Shown here: one piece after another, positions 30,837-37,485 of the stretch
How the letters are laid out: each line of letters opens with the position of its first letter
Position numbering within the stretch: position 1 is the stretch's first letter
DNA from: Erysipelotrichaceae bacterium
GTDB taxonomy: Bacteria > Bacillota_I > Bacilli_A > Erysipelotrichales > Erysipelotrichaceae
Assembly: GCA_017397025.1 (NCBI GenBank)
Contig: JAFQKG010000183.1
Coordinates: forward strand, 1-37,485
Reading direction: 5' to 3'
DNA: 37,485 nucleotides
Program-made: the position numbers and the translations under genes
Notes under the pieces: generated by a model
What the model was told of the DNA's origin: nothing
The model's input: only the letters and a program-made list of their open reading frames with translations
Database searches by the model: none

Positions 30837-32774
30837 TTATTTATAATCTCCGTTGATTCGTTTAACTGCAAGCCAAGCTTCGCTTGTACAATTAGCTAGT
30901 TTACGTCCTCTTACCGCATCACCAATGACATGTGTTTCAACGCCTTCAAGCTGTAAGCTTTCAACTACATCTTTACGAGATGCAAGTCCAAGAGCGGCAA
31001 CGGCTGTATCACATGCTACTTCCTTGACTTCGCCATCCTGTTCAACAATCAAAGCACCATCTTTGATTTCTTTTACAGTAGTATTGATCATTGTCTTAAC
31101 TCCAGCTGCAGTCAACTCTGTATTCAATGCAATCTGAGAGAGTGGTTCATCTTCCAATGCAATGCCATTTCTCATTTCAACAATTGTAACATCCTTGCCT
31201 GCCTGACCAAGCATCAAAGCAGTTTCAGTTCCTACTAATCCACCACCGATGATTGCAATCTTACCTTCTGCCTTAGTAAGATCCATGATCACTTCTTTAG
31301 CAGTGAGAGTCTTTTCAATGCCCAGAATCTTAGGAACTACATATTCAGAACCTACTGCGATAATGAGTGCATCAGGGTTGAGTGCTTCAACAGTTTCCTT
31401 TGTTGCAGGAGTATTCAAGCGAACATCTACATTGGATTTTGAAAGCTGAGTTTTTGCCCAATTCAGAACGCCGCGTGCAGCAGATTTAAAGTGAGCTTCA
31501 GTTGCTTCAATGAAATGTCCTCCTAATTCGCCAGTTGCTTCCAACAAAGTAACCTTATGTCCATGCAGATCTGCAACTCGTGCTGCTTCCATACCAGCCA
31601 TACCGCCTCCAACAACAACGACATGTTTAGGCTCAGCAACCTTATATGGCTTGAATTCTTTTTCACGACCTGCTTGTGCATTCACTTCACAACGAATTGG
31701 ATGTCCTGCAAAGAATGAAGTAATGCATCCTTCATGTCCTCTCATACATGGGCGAACATCTTCCAAACGTCCTTCTTTTACCTTATTGGCAAGATATGGA
31801 TCTGCAATCAGTGGACGGCCAAATGCCACTAAGTCACAATCATCATTCTGAAGTGCTTTTTCAGCCAGTTCAGGATTCAATGCATTGACAGTAATTACTT
31901 TTGCTTTTGTTACAACTTTCTTAATTGCACTTGCTAAATCAACAATTGCTCCTTCTGGTCGATACATAGGAGAAATCATCCAGTTTGCCATTGTTTCATA
32001 GTTACCAACAGATACATGAATGTAGTCCACTTCATCCTCAACTGCTAATCCAATAGCACAAGTGTCTTCACTTGTCAGACCACCATCTACATATTCATGT
32101 CCACTGATTCTCAATCCTACCAAGAATTCGTAGCCAACTTTTTCTCTCACTTTACGAAGGATATTCTTCAAGAAAGTCATTCGTTTTTCGCGAGTTCCCC
32201 CATATTCGTCTGTTCTCAAATTTGTATATGGACTTAAGAAACTGCAAATGAGATATCCATGAGCACCATGAATTTCAACACCATCAAATCCAGCACATTT
32301 TGCACGGAATGCTGCAGCTGCAAATGCATCTTCAATTTCCTGAATTTCTTCAACTTCAAGAGCTCTTGGCATTCTTCCTACAAATCCGCTTGGTTTTGCG
32401 CTTGGCCCTACGCATTCCATTCCAGGAACTGCTGCACCGCTTGCCTGAATACCGCCATGAGAAAGCTGTAAAATTGCTACTGCACCATTTTCTTTAATTG
32501 CCTGTGCCAGATAGAATTTACCTGCAATCAGATGATCTGTATTCAATCCGCTTGATGAAATCGAAGAACGTGATGCTTTAGAATCGACAAATGTGTTTTC
32601 AACGATAATTGCGGCAGTACCACCTTTTGCACGTTCTGCATAATAGTCACACATTTGCTGAGTAGTATCACCAATAGGTGTGCACAATCGTGTTTCCATT
32701 GGTGCCATGACAATACGATTTTTGAATGTGTAGCTTCCTACTTGAATAGGTTCCATCAATTTACAAGTACTCAT
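30837..32774 (-). CDS. Old-Yellow-Enzyme-type NADH:flavin oxidoreductase (FadH/BaiCD-like)
   Basis: 645 residues. Residues 1 to about 340 form the FMN-binding TIM barrel (QLSHGG, GVEIHGAHGYL, FGRPLIADP). From about 375 a pyridine-nucleotide domain follows (VVVGGGMAGMEAARVA, then GGGLVGTETA near 500). Between them is the iron-sulfur linker, but its usual C-x2-C-x3-C-x11-C reads CMRGHEGC...C, so the second Cys is missing and a His stands nearby. Relatives reduce C=C bonds in dienoyl-CoA, bile acids or other enoates under anaerobic conditions. The substrate here is unknown. It is divergent from an AcoR-like regulator that probably controls it. Ribosome site AAGGAGGG. Confidence 0.9.
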   Translation of the reverse strand: MSTCKLMEPIQVGSYTFKNRIVMAPMETRLCTPIGDTTQQMCDYYAERAKGGTAAIIVENTFVDSKASRSSISSSGLNTDHLIAGKFYLAQAIKENGAVAILQLSHGGIQASGAAVPGMECVGPSAKPSGFVGRMPRALEVEEIQEIEDAFAAAAFRAKCAGFDGVEIHGAHGYLICSFLSPYTNLRTDEYGGTREKRMTFLKNILRKVREKVGYEFLVGLRISGHEYVDGGLTSEDTCAIGLAVEDEVDYIHVSVGNYETMANWMISPMYRPEGAIVDLASAIKKVVTKAKVITVNALNPELAEKALQNDDCDLVAFGRPLIADPYLANKVKEGRLEDVRPCMRGHEGCITSFFAGHPIRCEVNAQAGREKEFKPYKVAEPKHVVVVGGGMAGMEAARVADLHGHKVTLLEATGELGGHFIEATEAHFKSAARGVLNWAKTQLSKSNVDVRLNTPATKETVEALNPDALIIAVGSEYVVPKILGIEKTLTAKEVIMDLTKAEGKIAIIGGGLVGTETALMLGQAGKDVTIVEMRNGIALEDEPLSQIALNTELTAAGVKTMINTTVKEIKDGALIVEQDGEVKEVACDTAVAALGLASRKDVVESLQLEGVETHVIGDAVRGRKLANCTSEAWLAVKRINGDYK

Positions 32775-32816
32775 ATTTTCCCTCCTTTTTCAGTTTATAA
32801 GCCTTGTGTCAAGAAA

Positions 32817-32845
32817 ATTATAGAATTCTGTAGAATTCATCGCAA
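32817..32845 (-). promoter_or_regulatory. Promoter of the oxidoreductase gene with operator-like repeats
   Basis: Minus strand TTGCGA (about 32845-32840), 17-base spacer, TATAAT (32822-32817). The spacer contains GAATTC twice, separated by TACA, an imperfect palindrome of 16 bases well placed for a regulator. Confidence 0.6.
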
Positions 32846-32858
32846 GAATTTCCCATTA

Positions 32859-32896
32859 TTCTCATAAAACTGAGAATTTATATGTTAATTTTCTCA
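32859..32896. promoter_or_regulatory. TTCTCA/TGAGAA repeats between divergent genes
   Basis: TTCTCA-n6-TGAGAA (32859-32876) and a further TTCTCA (32891-32896) lie between the oxidoreductase and regulator genes. Candidate binding sites for the AcoR-like regulator. Confidence 0.4.
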
Positions 32897-32933
32897 CAAT
32901 ATGATATCATATGTTCAATATGGAGGGCATTTT

Positions 32934-34901
32934 ATGAAACAGCACAAAGCAATTTATCAAGCATGGAATAAATATGTTGCTCATTCAACTCCTATCCCCA
33001 ATCATATTGACGGTGTACGTGATGAAATTACTGCTTCTTGGAAACGCAGCAAAGCAAAAATTGATCCTTTTCAAACACAAATGAAATTCGCTTCAAAAGA
33101 AGTATTGGAACAAAAGCTCCAAGAAAATACGCTTTTGATTCAAATTGCTTATCCTTATTTAGTTGAATTCTATCGACATCTTCAGTCCAATGATTATCAG
33201 ATTGTCTTAACTGACTCTGAAGGCTGCCAGCTGAAAAGAATTTCGCAAAATTCACAGCAGGATCAAATGGCAAAAGAAATTCAGCTGTTTGATGGCTGTC
33301 TATTCTCTGAAAGTTCTGTTGGCACAAATGGAGTAGGTGTCTGTCTTGAACTTCAAAAGCCTGTTATGGTATTAGGTTCAGAACATTATCTGAAGATGTA
33401 CCACAATGTTGCCTGCTACAGTTCTCCTATTTATGATTCTACTCATCATTTAATTGGCTGTATCCTTATTACTGGCCCTTTAGACTCTTATAATCCAATG
33501 ATTATGGGTATGTTAAGCGCAGCTGTTGCTGGAATCGAGAAAGAATTTGAACTCACCTCTGCACACCTTTTACTAACCAGTACAATGGACTCTTTTAACA
33601 AAGCAATTCTTATTCTGGATCATAACAGCAAGATTCTTCACTACAATCAAGTGTTGATTCAACTATTAAAGTTGAAACAAACAGATCTGACTGGACTTTA
33701 TCTTCATGATTTGATTGATGTGAATTCGCTCCCATCAATACTCAAAAATGCAGAGAATGAGATTGAGAACTACGAATGTATCATCAACAATATAGATAAT
33801 GAACAACTTGAATTAAGTGTTACAGTCAAACCTCAATCGATGAATACAACGTTGATTCTGATCGAGTCTCAAAACGATGTGCACCGCTTGGCAAATCAAC
33901 TGGCGGGATTTAAGGCTGTTGCCACATTTGATGACTTACACGGAAACTCAAGTGCTATCCAGAACCTTAAACTGATGGGAAAAGTCATGGCAAAAGCAGA
34001 AGGACCAATGTTGATTTTTGGGGAGACTGGAGCAGGTAAAGATATCGTTGCCCAAGCCATTCATAACGAAAGTGACCATAAAGATGGGCCATTTGTTACT
34101 GTGAATTGCAGCACCGTTCAAAAAGCATATTTAGAGAAAGAATTGTGGGGAATTTATGATGATGAATCTCCATCAGAACGGAAGCCTGGGAAGCTTGAAT
34201 TGGCGCATGGTGGAACCTTGTTTCTTGTGGAAATTTCTAATATGTCAATGGATGTCCAGGAAAAATTGGTTCAAACACTGCAAAAGAAATCATTTACTCC
34301 TCAAGGCTCACAATATGAAAAACTTCTTCACGTAAGAATTATCGCTTCAACCAGCAATAATCTTTACTCACTTGTAGAAAAGGGCATGTTCAGACAGGAC
34401 TTGTATTATCTTTTGAATTCTTTGCACTTGACAATTCCTCCATTAAGAGAAAGAAAAGACGATATTTATCCTCTATTAGCCCATACATTAAAAACATTGT
34501 GCGAATCCCTAGGGATTGAAGAACCCAAATTTGATGCTGAGAGCCTAGATGCGCTCATTCATTACAGATGGCCTGGAAATACGCGCCAGCTAGAAAGTGT
34601 AGTTGATTGTGCGCTCAATGCTTCAAATGGCAAAGAAATCACACTAGGCTCATTGCCTTTAGATGTAGTAAATGACTATTACGCAGAAAGAAACAGCACT
34701 TATTTTCAAGCTAATAATCGTGCCGAAAAAAACAATTCTTCACTCCATCCAAAAGCACAAGAATATTCACAGATTCTTTATGCTATCAAAGTACATAAAG
34801 GAAATGTAAAATTAGCCGCTGAGTCTTTGCACATGTCACTTAGCACACTTTATAGAAAGCTCGACAAATATAGCATTCATCCAAAAGATTTTATTCATTA
34901 G
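32934..34901 (+). CDS. AcoR-like regulator with degenerate sigma-54 AAA+ domain
   Basis: 655 residues from ATG 32934 (GGAGGG ribosome site). An N-terminal GAF-like region (about 60-200) and a PAS-like region (about 215-310) precede an AAA+ domain (about 330-560) and a FIS-type HTH at the end (HKGNVKLAAESLHMSLSTLY). Walker A is GETGAGKD. The GAFTGA loop that touches sigma-54 is absent: after ELWG the sequence goes IYDDESPSERKPGKLELAHGG. Walker B reads LFLVEI, with Val in place of Asp. So it probably cannot activate sigma-54 polymerase and may work as a sigma-70 activator or repressor, as TyrR does. It is divergent from the oxidoreductase it likely controls. Confidence 0.88.
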   Translation: MKQHKAIYQAWNKYVAHSTPIPNHIDGVRDEITASWKRSKAKIDPFQTQMKFASKEVLEQKLQENTLLIQIAYPYLVEFYRHLQSNDYQIVLTDSEGCQLKRISQNSQQDQMAKEIQLFDGCLFSESSVGTNGVGVCLELQKPVMVLGSEHYLKMYHNVACYSSPIYDSTHHLIGCILITGPLDSYNPMIMGMLSAAVAGIEKEFELTSAHLLLTSTMDSFNKAILILDHNSKILHYNQVLIQLLKLKQTDLTGLYLHDLIDVNSLPSILKNAENEIENYECIINNIDNEQLELSVTVKPQSMNTTLILIESQNDVHRLANQLAGFKAVATFDDLHGNSSAIQNLKLMGKVMAKAEGPMLIFGETGAGKDIVAQAIHNESDHKDGPFVTVNCSTVQKAYLEKELWGIYDDESPSERKPGKLELAHGGTLFLVEISNMSMDVQEKLVQTLQKKSFTPQGSQYEKLLHVRIIASTSNNLYSLVEKGMFRQDLYYLLNSLHLTIPPLRERKDDIYPLLAHTLKTLCESLGIEEPKFDAESLDALIHYRWPGNTRQLESVVDCALNASNGKEITLGSLPLDVVNDYYAERNSTYFQANNRAEKNNSSLHPKAQEYSQILYAIKVHKGNVKLAAESLHMSLSTLYRKLDKYSIHPKDFIH

Positions 34902-34925
34902 AAATCATTATTTATTAACAGTATA

Positions 34926-35000
34926 GAAAAAGAGGTCCATTGTACTGAACCTCCTAAAGTTGGTCCAACTTTAAGGGTTCACTTCACATTGACCTCTTTT
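34926..35000. terminator. Convergent terminator carrying a nested palindrome
   Basis: Outer arms AAAAAGAGGTC and GACCTCTTTTT form a bidirectional terminator between the AcoR-like and Nudix genes. Its loop is occupied by a 48-base palindrome (34941-34988). Confidence 0.75.
34941..34988. mobile_element. Possible IS150-like end-to-end remnant or mini-palindrome
   Basis: Left arm TGTACTGAACCTCCTAAAGT and the reverse complement of the right arm (TGTGAAGTGAACCCTTAAAG) are related and both continue as TTGG. TGTACTG...ACC...GTTGGAC resembles IS150-group (IS3 family) terminal repeats from memory. No transposase is present. It could be joined IS ends or simply terminator structure. Confidence 0.35.
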
Positions 35001-35020
35001 TGCACTATTCATTAACTTCT

Positions 35021-35551
35021 TTATTTTCCGTTTCTTTTCTGAATCAGTTTAAATGTCATTGCCATAGTTTTTGCATCCACAATTTCATTGTTCATGATCA
35101 TCTGTGTCAATTCATCCAAACTATATCTCTTTAATGACAGATTTTCATCATGATCAAAGTCTGTGCCAACATATTTCCCGCAACGTCCAGAATACATGTA
35201 GATTCTTTCCTGCAGATAAGCTCCTGTTGGAACACAAAAGCCAAGATATTCAACATCTAATGCTTCATAACCTGTTTCTTCCTGAGCTTCACGAATCACT
35301 GTTTCCATTGGGTCTTCTCCCGGTTCCAGCTTTCCTGCAGGATATTCCAGCATTTCCAGCTGCTGTGCATAGCGATACTGTGAAACAAGAAGATATTTTC
35401 CATCTTCATCCATCATTGCAATGCTTGCGCCGCCTGGATGTTCAATGATCTCACGTTCTGCAATGATTCCACCGTCACATTCAACGACATCATTTCTTAA
35501 ATTGATGATTCTTCCATCATAAATTCTTGTTGTACTGATATGTTTTTCCAT
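35021..35551 (-). CDS. Nudix hydrolase, ADP-ribose pyrophosphatase type
   Basis: 176 residues from ATG 35551, with GGGAT about ten bases upstream (a GTG at 35560 is too close to it). The Nudix box G-x5-E-x7-R-E-x2-E-E-x-G is complete: GKLEPGEDPMETVIREAQEE then TGYEA, near residues 75-100. The N-terminal part (TTRIYDGRIINLRNDVVE) is like that of ADP-ribose pyrophosphatases, which split ADP-ribose to AMP and ribose-5-phosphate. Last gene of the rhaM-HAD-Nudix operon. Confidence 0.9.
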   Translation of the reverse strand: MEKHISTTRIYDGRIINLRNDVVECDGGIIAEREIIEHPGGASIAMMDEDGKYLLVSQYRYAQQLEMLEYPAGKLEPGEDPMETVIREAQEETGYEALDVEYLGFCVPTGAYLQERIYMYSGRCGKYVGTDFDHDENLSLKRYSLDELTQMIMNNEIVDAKTMAMTFKLIQKRNGK

Positions 35552-35608
35552 ATTTTTCACATCCCGGGGTTCATTGTACCATAAAAGTCGTTTTGTGTAA
35601 GTGATTTT

Positions 35609-36421
35609 TTAATTATTATTGTATTCAAGACACCAGTCAATCAGTTGATGAACCGACCCAATTTCTCTTGGTACCTGCTGTTTAATTTCTTCACGCGCCG
35701 AGCTCATGACAAAGCCAAAAGGAATGCATTGAAGCATGCTTAAATCATTCACTTCATCTCCAATGGCAGCAGCTTGGCTCTCATCCAGATTCAGCAGGTT
35801 CAATATTTCTTTAACTGCAATGTCCTTTCCAACCCCTGGACATCCAAGCTCAATGTTATCCTGTCCACTGCTTGTTACTTCCAATCGCCCTTCAAAATGC
35901 TCACTCAGCTCACTCATCAGCCGCATTTTTATTTCCATATCTGCGCAGACCATAAAAATTTTATTCGGATACATCTCACGAGGCACACTAATATACTGTT
36001 CAACCGTTGTATTAAAGATTGCACCCCCATAGTTTTCTTCTACAAATCCATGTCTTCTCAGCACAACCCATTCCGTCCAATCCATATCCAGTGCAAAATC
36101 CACCTTATCTCCATAAGGCTCACAAAGATTCATGATTTCTCTAATCTGCTCTGGTCCTACTTCTTTTGACCACAAAACCTGATTGTCTAAAATGACTTTG
36201 GCACCATTGCAGGCAAGAATATCACATTCAATCTGGTGACGTTCCATCAACTCATCTCTAATACTTGAAGGTCTTCCGGTCGCAATGATAAAACGATTTC
36301 CTGCCGCTGTCCAGCGCTGAATGGCATTTTCATTTTCTTTTGTCATTGTACATTTCGTTGGTCCACCGTAAAACAATGTCCCATCCAAATCTGAAAATAT
36401 GACTCTAATTGGCTTTTTCAT
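35609..36421 (-). CDS. Cof-type HAD hydrolase
   Basis: 270 residues. HAD motifs: DLDGTLFYG near residues 11-19 (nucleophile Asp), IATGRPS near 46, and the late GDEVNDLSML metal site near 218. The large insert between them is the C2-type cap of Cof/YidA proteins, which dephosphorylate small sugar phosphates or similar compounds. The start is three bases after the rhaM-like stop codon. The pairing with a sugar mutarotase hints at sugar-phosphate metabolism, substrate not known. Confidence 0.9.
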   Translation of the reverse strand: MKKPIRVIFSDLDGTLFYGGPTKCTMTKENENAIQRWTAAGNRFIIATGRPSSIRDELMERHQIECDILACNGAKVILDNQVLWSKEVGPEQIREIMNLCEPYGDKVDFALDMDWTEWVVLRRHGFVEENYGGAIFNTTVEQYISVPREMYPNKIFMVCADMEIKMRLMSELSEHFEGRLEVTSSGQDNIELGCPGVGKDIAVKEILNLLNLDESQAAAIGDEVNDLSMLQCIPFGFVMSSAREEIKQQVPREIGSVHQLIDWCLEYNNN

Positions 36422-36423
36422 AT

Positions 36424-36744
36424 TTAATCCAAATGGAACACATTCTTCAAATCAACAGAAACAGGAGAATTATCCGGATTTGTATCCATGATATCTGCCA
36501 TATAATCCCACCATTTGCGATTGATGGCAGTATCTGCACTCTTGCTCCATCTTTCAGGATCTTCCAGCTCAATATATCCAAACAAGGTGTTCGTTTCTTT
36601 ATCTAAGAAAATCGTGTAGTTGCTTCCCCCATATTCATGAATCATTTCCTTCATTTCAGGCCATAATTCATTGTGCCTTCTTTCATACTCTTCATGAGAG
36701 TCTGGATAGACTTTCATTTTGAATCCTTTGATGATTTTTGCCAT
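36424..36744 (-). CDS. rhaM: L-rhamnose mutarotase
   Basis: 106 residues, the normal length. Family features are HNELWPEM near residue 24 with the catalytic His, NYTIFLD and LFGYIELEDPERW in the middle, and the C-terminal WWDYMADIMDTNPDNSPV. It interconverts the alpha and beta anomers of L-rhamnose in the cytosol. No other rhamnose genes are in the window, so they may lie elsewhere or the enzyme may act on another 6-deoxyhexose. It has a clear promoter and heads the operon with the HAD and Nudix genes. Confidence 0.92.
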   Translation of the reverse strand: MAKIIKGFKMKVYPDSHEEYERRHNELWPEMKEMIHEYGGSNYTIFLDKETNTLFGYIELEDPERWSKSADTAINRKWWDYMADIMDTNPDNSPVSVDLKNVFHLD

Positions 36745-36773
36745 ACTTGTTCCTCTTTCTTTTCTTTATCTTC

Positions 36774-36802
36774 ACTATACCGTTTCATACTTGATTTTTC
36801 AA
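36774..36802 (-). promoter_or_regulatory. Promoter of the rhaM operon
   Basis: Minus strand TTGAAA (36802-36797), 17-base spacer, TATAGT (36779-36774). It overlaps the divergent PHP-gene promoter's -35 region. Confidence 0.65.
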
Positions 36803-36820
36803 TTCTCATTTCATTATAAT
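36791..36820 (+). promoter_or_regulatory. Promoter of the PHP-family gene
   Basis: TTGATT (36791-36796), 18-base spacer, perfect TATAAT (36815-36820). Its overlap with the opposite promoter means only one may fire at a time. Confidence 0.7.
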
Positions 36821-36845
36821 AGGTACATCTTAAGGAGTTGATTTC

Positions 36846-37485
36846 ATGATTGCTAATTATCATACACATACCAAATGGTGCAATCACGCCAAGGGAGAAG
36901 CAGAAGATTACATCAGAGAAGCAATTCGTCTAGGATTAAAGGAAATTGCCATCACTGACCATGTTCCTCATATAGATAATTCAGACTCTGCACGCATGCG
37001 CTGGGAAGAATTTGAAGCGTACAATCAGCTTTTGGATAAAACGATTGAACAATACAAAGACCAGATTACGATTTACAAGGGATTTGAATGCGAATATGAA
37101 CCTGATGCTCTCGATTTTTACAAAACGCTGATTAATAAATATGATTATACTGTTATGGTTCTCGGCCAGCATTCGTGTGGAAAAAACAGAAAATACAACG
37201 TTTTTGACAACATGAATGAAGAGGGTTTAATAATTTATGCAGAAACCGTATGTACAGCTTTGCGTTCAGGATTGTTCTCTTATCTTGCCCATCCTGATGT
37301 CATTTTGTACAGCTATCCTCAATGGGATGATCACTGCGAACAGGCAATGAGAAAGATCTTCCAAGTTTGTGAAGAATTAAATATACCTATTGAAATCAAC
37401 GGACTTGGATACCATTCAAATCGACCTTATCCAAACTGGGAAATGCTGAAGCTCTCTAAAGATTACAAATTAAACTACTTAATCA
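36846..37485 (+). CDS. PHP-family phosphatase (histidinol-phosphatase-like), 3' end outside window
   Basis: 213 codons are open to the right edge, so the gene is truncated. ATG 36846 follows TTAAGGAG. PHP metal-binding motifs are present: NYHTHTKWC at residues 4-12, ITDHVPH near 37-43, a Glu in GFECEYE near 80, GQHS near 108 and AHPD near 152. Members close to HisK-type histidinol-phosphatase remove phosphate using a tri-metal site. No histidine genes are nearby, so the substrate is uncertain. Confidence 0.88.
   Translation, partial: MIANYHTHTKWCNHAKGEAEDYIREAIRLGLKEIAITDHVPHIDNSDSARMRWEEFEAYNQLLDKTIEQYKDQITIYKGFECEYEPDALDFYKTLINKYDYTVMVLGQHSCGKNRKYNVFDNMNEEGLIIYAETVCTALRSGLFSYLAHPDVILYSYPQWDDHCEQAMRKIFQVCEELNIPIEINGLGYHSNRPYPNWEMLKLSKDYKLNYLI

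Overview
The window looks like a low-GC Firmicutes chromosome, most probably an Erysipelotrichia-type gut bacterium. This is inferred from gene families and layout (UvrA-HprK-Lgt order, an Lgt fused to a PpaX-like phosphatase, PTS and GH1 sugar use, several radical/anaerobic enzymes), not from a marker gene. It divides into a mobile-element region (1 to about 11.2 kb), a boundary zone holding a very unusual transcribed repeat array (about 11.5-14.1 kb), and ordinary chromosome (14.4 kb to the end).

Mobile region. The minus strand encodes parts of an integrative conjugative element: a VirB2-like pilin, a TrbL/VirB6-like channel protein and the start of a membrane-anchored extracellular protein (cut by the left edge), preceded by a protein with a C-terminal HTH-like segment and an RNase H-like protein. 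A second block (7.9-11.2 kb) carries an element-type sigma factor, two unknown genes and a CHC2-zinc/Toprim primase-like protein. Between the blocks sit a convergent radical-SAM sulfatase maturase and a cytosolic Cys-type sulfatase, which look like cargo. Regulatory DNA is dense: paired AATATGG/CCATATT operators over the sigma-factor promoter and 10-bp iterons upstream of the RNase H-like gene.

Boundary zone. A small plus-strand gene of unknown function (11512-11991) faces what I think is the most interesting item: a roughly 1.97-kb minus-strand noncoding RNA (about 14033 to 12068). It has a textbook promoter (TTGACA, 17 bp, TATTAT) preceded by four A-tracts phased at about 10 bp, a hairpin at the predicted 5' end and a 9-bp intrinsic terminator. 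Its body is a degenerate tandem array with nested periods of about 143, 286 and 572 bp. The periods are not multiples of three, the RNA strand is about 70% purine, and many half-units can fold a common small bulged hairpin with base changes on both sides. I recognise no known RNA family in it.

Chromosome. A minus-strand operon uvrA-hprK-lgt::ppaX-trxB-osmC links DNA repair, HPr phosphorylation control, lipoprotein modification, pyrophosphate/phosphate-ester hydrolysis and redox. Then follow an XRE regulator with a small partner protein and an upstream small structured RNA candidate, an M20 peptidase, an ECF sigma/anti-sigma pair, a tRNA-Leu(CAG), a beta-glucoside PTS operon (GH1, EIIBC, EIIA) with an RpiR regulator and a cre-like site, and an Old-Yellow-Enzyme-type oxidoreductase divergent from an AcoR-like regulator that has lost the sigma-54 contact loop. 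The right end has a rhaM-HAD-Nudix operon divergent from a PHP-family phosphatase cut by the edge.
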